A stretch of 64,000 bases of DNA from Pseudomonas matsuisoli (GTDB lineage: Bacteria; Pseudomonadota; Gammaproteobacteria; Pseudomonadales; Pseudomonadaceae): contig NZ_BMPO01000006.1 in the NCBI RefSeq assembly GCF_014647635.1, positions 109,583-173,582 on the forward strand. Direction: 5' to 3'. Under the pieces are notes generated by a model that saw only the letters and a program-made list of their open reading frames with translations, searched no databases and was not told the origin of the DNA. Made by a program: the position numbers and the translations under genes. Shown one piece after another: positions 17,693 to 28,334 of this stretch. The number at the start of each line of letters is the position of its first letter. Position 1 is the first letter of the stretch.

Positions 17693-18012
17693 TGAGTACA
17701 CCTATTCTGCTGGCCGACTACGCCCACGCGCGGGCCGGCGACAAAGGCAACACCTTGAGCATCGCCGTTTTCCCCTTCGACGATGACCATTACGCATGGT
17801 TGTGCCGGGAACTGACGACAGAACGCGTCCGCGCCCAATTTGCGCACAGAAATCCCTCAACGATTCAGCGCTACGAGGTGCCTGGCCTGAAGGCGCTCAA
17901 TTTCGTGCTGGAGGACACGCTGGAAGGTGGCGTGAATCGCAGTGCTGGTCTGGACCGCCACGGCAAGAGCCTTAGTTACCTGTTGCTCGCGATCGAACTA
18001 CCCAAACCCTGA
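17692..18012 (+). CDS. Small AtuA-associated protein (AtuA-like C-terminal domain)
   Basis: 106 residues beginning MSTPILLADYAHARAGDKGN. This corresponds to the short domain that in many bacteria is fused to, or encoded right after, the AtuA/DUF1446 protein (LADYAHARAGDKGNTLSIAV, then RYEVPGLKALNFVLEDTLEGGVNRS). The ATG shares bases with the preceding stop. The two proteins probably form one complex. No reaction is known. Confidence 0.85.
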   Translation: MSTPILLADYAHARAGDKGNTLSIAVFPFDDDHYAWLCRELTTERVRAQFAHRNPSTIQRYEVPGLKALNFVLEDTLEGGVNRSAGLDRHGKSLSYLLLAIELPKP

Positions 18013-18063
18013 TCTTCCGACTTCCATCATCAAGCCCAATAAAAACAATATCGAGGCCTCACC

Positions 18064-19368
18064 ATGATTACCGCACTCGGTTTCATCATGATGTTCAGCA
18101 TCATCGCCCTGATTCTCGTCCGGAGGATCAGCCCGCTGGTGGCGTTCATCACCTTTCCGATCCTGGCGTGTTTGATCGCTGGGTTCGATCTGAAGCAAAT
18201 CAGCGATTTCGTGAAAACCGGGCTGGGCGCCGTCGCACCCACCGCCGTTCTGTTCATCTTCGCCATCCTTTATTTCGGACTGATGCGCGATCGTGGACTG
18301 TTCGATCCGCTGGTGAACTTCCTGATCCGTTCGACCCGCGGGCGTCCCCTCGCCGTCGCACTCGTTACCGTCGCAGTGACGTTCGTGGTGCACTTGGATG
18401 GCATCGGCGCTGCGACGTTTCTCCTCGTCATTCCAGCGTTCCTGTCGCTTTATCAGCGCCTTAACATGAGCCCATTGATGCTGACTTGCCTGGTCGGGAC
18501 CAGCGCGGGAGTCATGAATATGGTGCCTTGGGGTGGTACGACCGCGCGCGCAGCCGCAACGACAGGGCTCGATCCCACCGTGCTCTGGACACACCTCATC
18601 CCGGTCCAGTTCGTGGGCCTGCTCTGCATGCTAGGTATCGCCACTTTTCTGGGCTTGCGAGCCCAACGCCGTATGCCGGGTTCACTGGGCGCGGCTGCTA
18701 CGCAAGCGTTGCCCGGTGAAATGGAGGCAAAACCGTTCGCACTTCCCGTGACCCATTGGCGGTACTGGGCCAACGTAGCGCTGACTATTGGAATTCTCGC
18801 GTGTCTGTTCACCGGTGCCCTCCCCCTGCATGTCAGCTTCATGGTCGGTGTGGCTATCGCGCTGCCGCTCAACTTTCCGTCGTTGGACCAGCAAGGTGAG
18901 CGCCTGAAAGCGCATGCCGGCGATGCGATGCAAATGACGTTGGTCATGTTCGCGGCGGGCATTCTGCTGGGCGTGTTGTCCGGCGCGAAGATGTCGGAAG
19001 GCATGGCGCTGGCGATGATCGACGTGCTGCCAGCGGGCTCCGCGCAGTACCTGCACGTGATCGTTGGCGCGTTCGGTGTGCCGCTCGGCATGCTGTTCTC
19101 GCCTGATGCCTATTACTTCGCCCTGTTGCCAATCATTCGCGATATCGCCGTAACGGCGGGTGTACCGCTGGAGTCCGTCGCACGAGCCATGCTGATCGGA
19201 GAAAACGCCGGGTTCGCCATCAGCCCGGTCGTACCGAGCGTCTACCTGCTGATCGCACTGGCGGGCGTAGAATTGCGCACCCACATTCGCTACACGTTTT
19301 TCTGGGCATGGGGCGTCAGTCTGGTAATGCTGGCCTCCGCAATCGCCTTTGGCGTCGTTACGTTTTAA
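18064..19368 (+). CDS. CitMHS-family citrate-type transporter
   Basis: 434 residues, about 11-12 hydrophobic segments. It begins with MITALGFIMMFSIIALILVRR in outline and contains FVVHLDGIGAATFLLVIPA and GTSAGVMNMVPWGGTTARAA, the metal-citrate binding signatures of the CitMHS family, proton symporters for citrate bound to Mg or another divalent ion. As third gene of the AtuA-like operon under a LysR regulator, it likely brings in the tri- or dicarboxylate that the other two proteins help degrade. Confidence 0.9.
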   Translation: MITALGFIMMFSIIALILVRRISPLVAFITFPILACLIAGFDLKQISDFVKTGLGAVAPTAVLFIFAILYFGLMRDRGLFDPLVNFLIRSTRGRPLAVALVTVAVTFVVHLDGIGAATFLLVIPAFLSLYQRLNMSPLMLTCLVGTSAGVMNMVPWGGTTARAAATTGLDPTVLWTHLIPVQFVGLLCMLGIATFLGLRAQRRMPGSLGAAATQALPGEMEAKPFALPVTHWRYWANVALTIGILACLFTGALPLHVSFMVGVAIALPLNFPSLDQQGERLKAHAGDAMQMTLVMFAAGILLGVLSGAKMSEGMALAMIDVLPAGSAQYLHVIVGAFGVPLGMLFSPDAYYFALLPIIRDIAVTAGVPLESVARAMLIGENAGFAISPVVPSVYLLIALAGVELRTHIRYTFFWAWGVSLVMLASAIAFGVVTF

Positions 19369-19447
19369 CGCGAAAATGCACCGACCCTACGAGCCGGTGC
19401 CCACCCAGGCGGTGATCGGCCATGCCCACAGGCTTGGCCGACGTAGG

Positions 19448-19473
19448 GTGGATAACGGCGCCGCCTTATCCAC
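19448..19473. repeat. Hyphenated palindrome of the GGTGGATTA class
   Basis: GTGGATAA (19448-19455) pairs exactly with TTATCCAC (19466-19473), between the CitMHS and asmA genes which converge here. Same class as 586-611, 39551-39610 and 52252-52283. Confidence 0.6.
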
Positions 19474-19558
19474 GTCGCTGTAAAGCCGGGCGCGACAACG
19501 ATCTGCCGTGCCCGCGATGGAATGACACCGTGCAGAAATGCGTTTTGCTCCATCCCCT

Positions 19559-19585
19559 ATCGCGAGCATGGCTCGCTCCCGCAGG
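19559..19585. repeat. REP element, CGAGCATGGCTCG stem type
   Basis: ATCGCGAGCATGGCTCGCTC followed by CCGCAGG has the GCGAT end, palindromic stem and GGAGC side of a Pseudomonas REP (in reverse orientation). It abuts the 3' end of asmA. Confidence 0.75.
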
Positions 19586-19594
19586 ATGGGTGCA

Positions 19595-21655
19595 TCAAGG
19601 CGCTTTCTTGACTTGCTCCAGCAACGGGCCGCACTGATCGGCCTGACCACCACTGGGTGCAATCAGCGCCAGCAGCCCAGCGGCGGGTCCCACGGTTGCA
19701 CCGAGGACGACAAGCCCTGCGCCGCGAAGCGCGAGCGGGCCGGCGTGTACGCCTGGGCTTGGGTTCTTGAACGTACCGTCGACGTACAACGGCGAACGCA
19801 ACGAAATGATGCGTAGCCCTTTGGAACGGGGAACCACATCCAGATCCAGCCCTTCGGTCTTCAGGTTCACGCTGCCGGCGATGTTGATCACGGCGTTTTC
19901 CGTGTCCAGCACGAAGACGCGAGGTGTTGCCAGACCGTCTTTGAAATTGATGTCGGACACTGCGCAGTTGATCTGGACCTCATCGTCACCGAACAGCCGT
20001 CCAACCAGGTAGTTACCGACATTCAAGCCCGCAATTTCCATCAGGCTCCGGCTGACGGTGCCATCGTTCATCAGCAGTCGCAGATCGCCATTCGCGGTGC
20101 CAAGCAGGGCTGCGACTGAGTTGCCAGTCCCGCGAATATCCGCATCGCCGTTCAATTCGCCAAGGCTGTTCTGCATGGTCTCGACCGTGGGGAACAACTG
20201 CTTGAGCTTGAAACTGCGTGCTTTCAGCGTCACCTGACCGCTCAACGGCGAGCGCTGCCCATCCAGGCGAATTTGCGTATCCAGCCGGCCGCCTGCGACA
20301 CCGAGGCTCAACGGCTGCAGACTCAACACACCGTTCTCCAGCACCACATGCGTACTCAGGTCGCTGATGGGTAAGGTTTCGCCATGCTCGATGCGCTTGC
20401 CGGTGAAGCGGACGTCGGCATCCATGTCGCGCCAGCGGTCTGTTTTGAATTCCTCGGTTGGTAACACTCGCTCGCTTGGCTGCTTATCTTCGACGCCGCG
20501 GGCCTTCTTCTCTTCGCTGGAGTCCGCGCCGATTAGGGGCGCAAGGTCTGCAAAAAGCAGCTGATTGGAGGTGAGATCGCCGGTCAATTTGGCCCGTGGC
20601 TCACCGCTGATGAAGGCAAGATCCCCGTGAATGTCACTGCCGCCGATACGGCCATTGAAGCCTTCGTAGCGGAACGTAGGGCCCTCCGCATTTTGCAGCT
20701 CGGCCCGCAGACGGCCATCCGTTGCATAGGCACCGGTGTCCGGCAGTGTGACGCCGGTCAGTGGGTACAGGTTGCCCAGGCTGTCGCCGGACAACCGAAG
20801 CCGCAGGTCCAGCGCGCCTAGGTTGCGAGGGTCGGTCAACGTGCCCTCGACCACCGCACGCGTATTGCCAGCCCGGAGATCGACCTGTACGGGAAACGGG
20901 ATCGCTGCATCCTGAAGGGCGAGCAAACCGCCAATCTTGCCCTCACCGGACAACGCCTGCCCACGATAACGCCCCTTGGCGTCCCAGGCGAACGCGTAGT
21001 CTTGTGGAGCGGCCGCTTCGTCGTTCCGCTTGCCGACCGCCCCGCCAACGATCTCGTTGTAGGGAATCGGCTTGCCGAGCGGCGTGACGTTCAGGGCGAC
21101 ATCGACGCGTTGCGCTTCGTCAGCGACAGTCACCGCGCCCTTGTCGAACCCAATAGTGCCGATATCCAACGTCCAGGCGGACGGCGCCTTCTCTTTCTCC
21201 GCATCGTTGGTATCCGTCGTGAGCTTTTCGAACGTCCAGTTCGCTCTGCCGTCAGCCAAACGCTCGATGTGCGCAGAGGGGCCTGTTAGCTGGATCCGGG
21301 GGATAGCAATACGTTTGCCCAGCAGCGCAAGCGGAGAAAGCTCGAGTTCGACGCGTTCCAGCCTTACGAAATACGGGGCCTTACCCCAGTCGGCGTTACC
21401 CAGGGTGATCGATTCCGCGCTTGCGGTCGGGTGAGGCACCCAACGCCGCCAACCTTCTGCCTCGTGATCGCGTGCCCAATGGACGTCCAGGTTACCCTCG
21501 ATGGCAAACGGACGCCCAAGCGTCTCGGAGACCTGTTCATTGATCGTGGGCTTGAGCAGGTTCCAATTGAAAACCGCCATGAAGATGACCAGCACCAGCA
21601 GCAGAAAGACCAGCAAGCCTGCTACGGCGTAGAGCGCTATTCGAAATCGCTTCAT
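19595..21655 (-). CDS. AsmA-family protein
   Basis: 686 residues. One N-terminal membrane anchor (residues about 7-29, hydrophobic run after MKRFRIALY) is followed by a large periplasmic region built of beta-rich AsmA repeats, with the conserved GDADIRGTGNSVAALLGTANGDLRLLMNDG portion (given in outline near residue 515) and INCAVSDINFKDGLA near the end. AsmA-like proteins belong to the bridge-like lipid transport group that moves phospholipid between the two membranes. The ATG at 21655 gives the usual anchor. It stands alone and diverges from the repeat-protein gene. Confidence 0.88.
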   Translation of the reverse strand: MKRFRIALYAVAGLLVFLLLVLVIFMAVFNWNLLKPTINEQVSETLGRPFAIEGNLDVHWARDHEAEGWRRWVPHPTASAESITLGNADWGKAPYFVRLERVELELSPLALLGKRIAIPRIQLTGPSAHIERLADGRANWTFEKLTTDTNDAEKEKAPSAWTLDIGTIGFDKGAVTVADEAQRVDVALNVTPLGKPIPYNEIVGGAVGKRNDEAAAPQDYAFAWDAKGRYRGQALSGEGKIGGLLALQDAAIPFPVQVDLRAGNTRAVVEGTLTDPRNLGALDLRLRLSGDSLGNLYPLTGVTLPDTGAYATDGRLRAELQNAEGPTFRYEGFNGRIGGSDIHGDLAFISGEPRAKLTGDLTSNQLLFADLAPLIGADSSEEKKARGVEDKQPSERVLPTEEFKTDRWRDMDADVRFTGKRIEHGETLPISDLSTHVVLENGVLSLQPLSLGVAGGRLDTQIRLDGQRSPLSGQVTLKARSFKLKQLFPTVETMQNSLGELNGDADIRGTGNSVAALLGTANGDLRLLMNDGTVSRSLMEIAGLNVGNYLVGRLFGDDEVQINCAVSDINFKDGLATPRVFVLDTENAVINIAGSVNLKTEGLDLDVVPRSKGLRIISLRSPLYVDGTFKNPSPGVHAGPLALRGAGLVVLGATVGPAAGLLALIAPSGGQADQCGPLLEQVKKAP

Positions 21656-21957
21656 CGGATACTCGTTTCGTACGACGGAAGCACCGCCTTCACAAAAGGT
21701 CTGACTGATCGGATGCCGGGATGACTCATCCTAATCACGCTCAGCGTTGTACAACGCTCGATTCGTCACCTCCATCCGGGCGTCTCGGCGGCCACGTCGT
21801 GCTACGCGATCACTGCCGAAACGTGCATCCCTGACGGCCTGCTCGAATTGAATCACGAACGTCGATGTTTGCTATCGGCCCGTTTGTCTTCCGCCAATGC
21901 GTCTACAGCGCGAGCATTGTTCCCAGATTCACTTCCCCCCCGAACTGGAGAACACTC
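21656..21957. other. 302-base divergent intergenic region
   Basis: Shared upstream region of asmA and the repeat-protein gene. Apart from the 16-base palindrome at 21743-21758 I see no gene. A purine-rich GGAGAA lies close to the repeat gene's ATG as its ribosome site. Confidence 0.5.
21743..21758. promoter_or_regulatory. Perfect 16-bp palindrome, possible operator
   Basis: AGCGTTGTACAACGCT is its own reverse complement. It lies 88 bases before asmA and 199 bases before the repeat-protein start. TetR- and MarR-type repressors bind palindromes of this length, but the responsible protein is not in view. Confidence 0.45.
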
Positions 21958-22440
21958 ATGAACGTTAAACAGAACTTCCTCGCCGCTCTTATATTAGCCA
22001 CCGCTACCAGCACTGCATTCGCATTGCCTGCTACGCCGCAAGCGCCGGTTGGCGAGGTACAGGACACGCCTTCATCAAGCCGACTGGAAAGCCCTGTCGC
22101 GCAGGACGGTTTCGATCGGACGCCGCTCGGCGAGAAGATCGCTGCGGATGGTTTCGAGCGTACTCCGCTTGGCCAGAAGGTCGCCGCTGATGGCTTCGAA
22201 CGTACCCCACTTGGTCAGAAGATCGCTGCTGACGGCTTCGAACGTACTCCGCTTGGCGAGAAGATCGCTGCTGATGGCTTTGAACGTACTCCGCTTGGCG
22301 AAGCGCTCGCAGATGACGGCTCGGACAAGACACCCCTGGGTCGCTTTATCTCCAATGACAAACTCAGCCCTGCGGAACAGGATCAAACGCTCGCGGCCGA
22401 CGGTTTCGAACGTACGCCACTGGGTCGTCAGATCGGCTGA
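21958..22440 (+). CDS. Secreted protein built of 14-residue repeats (DGFERTPLG type)
   Basis: 160 residues. Residues 1-22 are a Sec signal peptide (MNVKQNFLAALILATATSTA then FA). After a 27-residue linker, residues 50-160 consist of eight consecutive 14-residue units with consensus DGFERTPLGEKIAA: units 1-5 nearly identical, unit 6 DGSDKTPLG, unit 7 degenerate (DKLSPAEQDQTLAA) and unit 8 one residue short. No Cys, no catalytic motif, no membrane segment after the signal. The DNA repeats are 42 bp, so copy number could vary by slippage. I do not recognise the family. It is monocistronic. Confidence 0.8.
   Translation: MNVKQNFLAALILATATSTAFALPATPQAPVGEVQDTPSSSRLESPVAQDGFDRTPLGEKIAADGFERTPLGQKVAADGFERTPLGQKIAADGFERTPLGEKIAADGFERTPLGEALADDGSDKTPLGRFISNDKLSPAEQDQTLAADGFERTPLGRQIG
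22105..22437 (+). repeat. 42-bp tandem repeats inside the repeat-protein gene
   Basis: Eight 42-bp units coding the 14-residue repeat, the first at 22105. Units 2-5 differ by only a few bases, which implies recent duplication or gene conversion, while units 6 and 7 have diverged. Confidence 0.85.
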
Positions 22441-22466
22441 TGCGGCGGCTTGTAGCTTCGGGCCTT

Positions 22467-22502
22467 GCCACCCACGGACGACATCCGCGCTCCGTGGGCG
22501 GC
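22467..22502. terminator. Hairpin between converging repeat gene and livF
   Basis: GCCACCCACGGA (22467-22478) pairs with TCCGTGGGCGGC (22491-22502) with one mismatch. It lies 27 bases after the repeat gene stop and the same distance from the livF stop, so it may end both transcripts. No clear T run. Confidence 0.5.
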
Positions 22503-22528
22503 GACTTCGGCCTCCCTACGGCGACCGC

Positions 22529-23244
22529 TCAATGCCCGCCCAGATACGCGTTACGCACCTCTTCGTTACCGAGCAGTTCGCTGCCCGTACCCGTCATGCG
22601 GATTTCCCCAGTCACCATGACATAGGCACGATCACTGAGCTTAAGCGCGTGATTGGCATTTTGTTCGACGAGGAATATCGTCATGCCGCTCTTCGCCAGT
22701 TCACGCAAGGTCGCGAAAATTTGCTTCACCACAATGGGCGCCAAGCCGAGCGAGGGTTCGTCCAGCAGTAGTAGTTTCGGCCGGCTCATCAACGCACGCG
22801 CGATCGCCAGCATCTGCTGCTCACCGCCGGACATGGTCATGGCCCGCTGATTGCGCCGTTCCTGCAAACGCGGGAAGAGTTCGAACATCCGCTGCTTGTC
22901 CTCATCCGCGTGCTTCATACCAATTGGAATCGTCCCCATCAGCAGGTTTTCCTCGACCGTCATGTCGGGAAATACACGTCGCCCCTCGGGTGACTGGGCG
23001 ATACCGTTGGAAGCGACGTAATGCGCGGACTTCTTGGAGATATCCGCTCCGCGGTAAAGAATCTGTCCGGATGCCGCACGGGGCTGGCCGAAGATCGACA
23101 TCAACAGCGTCGACTTCCCCGCGCCGTTGGCGCCGATCAGGCTCACCGTTTCCCCTTCATCGATGTGCAGGCTGACACGCTTCAAGGCGTGGATCTGCCC
23201 ATAAAACACATCGACGTTCTTGAACTCCATCAATGGGCCAGCGC

Positions 23245-23248
<4 letters not shown>
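22529..23248 (-). CDS. livF: Branched-chain amino acid ABC transporter, ATPase LivF
   Basis: 239 residues. ABC ATPase with Walker A GANGAGKST, the signature TMSGGEQQMLAIARALM, Walker B LLLLDEPSLGLAP and switch VEQNANHALKLSDRAYVM. The LivF form is marked by the SLGLAP after Walker B and length near 235. With LivG it powers high-affinity import of leucine, isoleucine and valine through LivHM. Its ATG overlaps the livG stop by four bases. Confidence 0.93.
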
Positions 23249-25388
<2,140 letters not shown>

Positions 25389-25392
25389 GGCG

Positions 25393-26307
25393 CTACACCT
25401 TCGTCACCTGGGGACGCCCCAGGAGCCCTTGCGGCCGAAAAATCAGGATCAACACCAGCAGCGAGAAGCTGAACACGTCCTTGTAATCCGTGTTGACCAT
25501 GCCGGAGAACTGCGCTTCGGCGATGCCGAGGATCAGCCCACCGAGCATCGCGCCGGGCAACGACCCGATGCCGCCCAACACCGCAGCGGTGAACGCTTTG
25601 ATGCCAATGATGAAACCCGCATAAAAATCGAACGTACCGTAGTTGAGCGTGATCAGGACACCGGCAAGCCCCGCCATGGCGGCACCAATAATGAAGACGT
25701 AGGAGATCACCCGATCGGTGTTGATACCGAGGATCTGCGCCATCTTGCGATCTTGCTGGGTCGCCCGGCACATCCGCCCTAGCCGCGTCTTCTGGATGAT
25801 GAAGGTCAGCGCCAACATGCCGAGCACGGCCGCAACGAGGATGAACACCTTGGTATAGGTGAGCTGCACGAAGTCGTCACCGATATGCAGGCGTAGGCTG
25901 CCTTCGAGCAACGTAGGAATGCCTTGCTGACGCGCACCCTGGCTGAGCTGAACGTAGTTCTGCAGGATCAGCGACATGCCGATGGCGGAGATCAGCGGTG
26001 CGAGCCGCGTGGAGTTGCGCAGCGGTTTGTAGGCGATGCGCTCGATGGCGAAACCGTACACCCCGGTCACCACGATGGTGAAGATCAATGTCCCCAGGAT
26101 CACCAGCGGGAAAGAATGAATCCCAAAGAAACCCAGTAGCGCGATGGCGATGGCCGCAAGGTACGCCGACACCATGTACACCTCGCCGTGGGCGAAATTG
26201 ATCATGCCGATGATGCCGTACACCATCGTATAGCCAATGGCGATCAGCCCATACACCGCGCCCAGGGTGAGGCCGTTGACCATTTGCTGCCAGAAAATCG
26301 CATCCAT
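25393..26307 (-). CDS. livH: Branched-chain amino acid ABC transporter, permease LivH
   Basis: 304 residues, eight or so hydrophobic segments. It starts MDAIFWQQMVNGLTLGAVYG and has IGYTMVYGIIGMINFAHGEVYM, the LivH signature, and the coupling loop RMCRATQQDRKMAQILGIN. Four bases separate its stop from the livM start. A stem-loop lies upstream between it and livK. Confidence 0.93.
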   Translation of the reverse strand: MDAIFWQQMVNGLTLGAVYGLIAIGYTMVYGIIGMINFAHGEVYMVSAYLAAIAIALLGFFGIHSFPLVILGTLIFTIVVTGVYGFAIERIAYKPLRNSTRLAPLISAIGMSLILQNYVQLSQGARQQGIPTLLEGSLRLHIGDDFVQLTYTKVFILVAAVLGMLALTFIIQKTRLGRMCRATQQDRKMAQILGINTDRVISYVFIIGAAMAGLAGVLITLNYGTFDFYAGFIIGIKAFTAAVLGGIGSLPGAMLGGLILGIAEAQFSGMVNTDYKDVFSFSLLVLILIFRPQGLLGRPQVTKV

Positions 26308-26449
26308 CGATCGAGTCTCGCTTGGGACTGAAAAGCGGATCGCGCGCGGGACGGGCTCGAAGCCAAAACGAAAACGACTGACCGACTCGAACCGCCGACG
26401 CGGCTCGAACGCGGGAAAGAAGTACGTGTCGCGCGCAACCCTCTATTAG

Positions 26450-26473
26450 CCTGCCGCGCTATGGCACGGCAGG
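26450..26473 (-). terminator. Stem-loop between livK and livH (attenuator-like)
   Basis: CCTGCCG (26450-26456) and CGGCAGG (26467-26473) pair exactly. It lies just after the livK stop in the transcript. Stem-loops here commonly let the binding-protein gene be expressed more than the permease genes, by stabilising the upstream mRNA or stopping part of the transcription. No T run follows. Confidence 0.5.
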
Positions 26474-26491
26474 CGTTCAACGATTCGCGAC

Positions 26492-27613
26492 CTAGAGCTG
26501 TTTGTACTTGCCGTCAGCACCCCACTGGTACATCACGTAGTCGGATACCTTCAGATCACCCTTCTCATCGAATGACTTGGTTCCCATGACGGTCTGGACG
26601 GGATGGCTCTTCAGCCACTGGCTGGCTTCGGCGCCATCGGTACTGCCTGCCCCATTGAAGGCCGCCGCGATGGCCTGGACCGACGCGTAGGAATACAGCG
26701 TGTAACCTTCCGGCTCGTAGCCATTCGCGCGGAATTTCTCGATGACGGCTTTGCCGTCTGGAATCAAGCGAGGATCTGCGCCGAACGTCATCAGCACTCC
26801 ATCCACGAATTGCGGCCCACCGGCAGTGCCGACGAGTTCATCCGTGACGATGCCATCGCCGGACACGAATTTGGCCGTGACACCTTGCTCGCGCATTTGA
26901 CGCACCAGCGGACCCGCCTCCGGGTGCAGGCCACCGAAGTAGACGACATCCGCACCGGACGCGCGGATTTTCGTCACCAACGCATTGAAGTCCTTTTCGC
27001 CACGGGTCAGGCCTTCGTACATGACCTCCTTCACCCCACGCTTGTTGAGTTGCGCGCGGGTAGCGTCCGCCAAGCCCTGCCCGTAGGTATCCTTATCGTG
27101 AATGACGGCGACTTTCGTAGCCTTCAACGTATCGACGATGTAGTCGCCGGCGATGGTGCCCTGCTGGTCGTCGCGGCCGCACATGCGAAATTCACCCGTC
27201 AGACCGCGTTCGGTCACCTGCGGGTTGGTCGAGCCAGGCGTAATGGAAATGATGCCCGCTTCATCGTAGACCTCGGACGCCGGAATCGTGGACGACGAAC
27301 AGAAGTGTCCAACGACCGCGACGACGTTATCGGAGTCCACCAAGCGGTTCGCAACCGCCACCGCCTGCTTGGGCTCGCATGCGTCGTCGGCTTTGATGAG
27401 CGTGATCTTCTCGCCATCGATCCCGCCGGCGGCGTTGATATCGGCTGCGGCCTGTTCCGCACCGCGCCAGAACTGCTCGCCGAAGGCCGCGTTCCCGCCC
27501 GTCATGGGGCCTGCCACACCGATAATGACGTCAGCCTGCGCGAGCGTCGTTAGCCCGGCCGCGTAGGTGATCGCCATTGCCATTACCGCTTTACGGAAAC
27601 CATTGTGTGGCAT
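26492..27613 (-). CDS. livK: Branched-chain amino acid-binding protein (LivK/BraC type)
   Basis: 373 residues. Signal peptide of about 27 residues ending TLAQA, then the periplasmic binding fold VIIGVAGPMTGGNAAFGEQFWRGAEQAAADINAAGG (outline) with the Leu/Ile/Val family pocket GHFCSSSTIPASEVYDEAGI. A disulphide pair, as in LivK, may be formed by Cys in DDACEPK and GHFCSS. It reads like P. aeruginosa BraC, which also binds alanine and threonine. First gene of the five-gene operon livK-H-M-G-F. Confidence 0.92.
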   Translation of the reverse strand: MPHNGFRKAVMAMAITYAAGLTTLAQADVIIGVAGPMTGGNAAFGEQFWRGAEQAAADINAAGGIDGEKITLIKADDACEPKQAVAVANRLVDSDNVVAVVGHFCSSSTIPASEVYDEAGIISITPGSTNPQVTERGLTGEFRMCGRDDQQGTIAGDYIVDTLKATKVAVIHDKDTYGQGLADATRAQLNKRGVKEVMYEGLTRGEKDFNALVTKIRASGADVVYFGGLHPEAGPLVRQMREQGVTAKFVSGDGIVTDELVGTAGGPQFVDGVLMTFGADPRLIPDGKAVIEKFRANGYEPEGYTLYSYASVQAIAAAFNGAGSTDGAEASQWLKSHPVQTVMGTKSFDEKGDLKVSDYVMYQWGADGKYKQL

Positions 27614-28334
27614 GTGCTGCTCCTGAGGAGAATTCGCTGAGTGGACGCAGAGGCTTGAGCAAAGCCTATGCCAGCGGATTAGGTGCCCCCATTACAGGCC
27701 CGAGGATGGGACACCCATGATGGTGCCGATATGCATGGCCTAAACCATTGTTTCAATTGTGTTTCGGTCATCTGGGCGGCACGCCGGAAGAAGCATCTTC
27801 AAAGCGGCGGCAGAAAGAGATCAGCAGGCGCAGCGCGGTCGATTTAGGTGCAGAAAATCCACACGTTCGCACCATCTCGGCGATGCAGGCCGGGTGCATC
27901 GTTACGTTCCGTTGCGCCCAGTCCGGGAACACCGGGCGACAGTGCCACTCAAACAGGCTCTTTTCATCGGCAGATCCCCGCCTGCAGCATGTTCAAAATC
28001 GAGCGATTCGCCGGTCCGCCTTTACGGGAAAGCACGTTGAGCGGGTTATTGGGCGCGGCTAGAATGCCTACCTCTCGATCAGGAACGCTCATGCGTCAGA
28101 TGCATCGATCCGCCCCGCTCGCGCCCCCATCGCGCCCCCTGAGGTACGAGGCTCGGCATGTCTGCGGACACCTTGAGCAGGCGCTCGAATGCCACCCTGG
28201 CGCGCTTCCCACGAATTTTACGATCGGCGCTCGCAGCTGCACGGGATTGCCCGCGGCCTTTCTGGTTCTCGCAGGCGCGATCTCAGCGCTCGCCCGATCG
28301 ACACCGCTTTCTTTCAACCTTACGAGACTTTCCA
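27614..28334. other. 721-base intergenic region with no supported gene
   Basis: Between livK (leftward) and ndh (rightward), so both promoters lie here. Several overlapping open frames of about 90-105 codons exist near 27750-28060, but none shows a ribosome site, hydrophobic pattern or recognisable motif. No tRNA or REP was found. It is the longest unexplained gap in the window. Confidence 0.5.

Noticed and set aside
22105-22437. Tandem repeats considered as a CRISPR array.
   Set aside because: The units are contiguous without spacers and stay in one open frame with a signal peptide.
27748-28062. Frames of 93-104 codons between livK and ndh.
   Set aside because: No ribosome site, no recognisable motif, and three overlapping frames of like length in the same place, as expected in GC-rich non-coding DNA.
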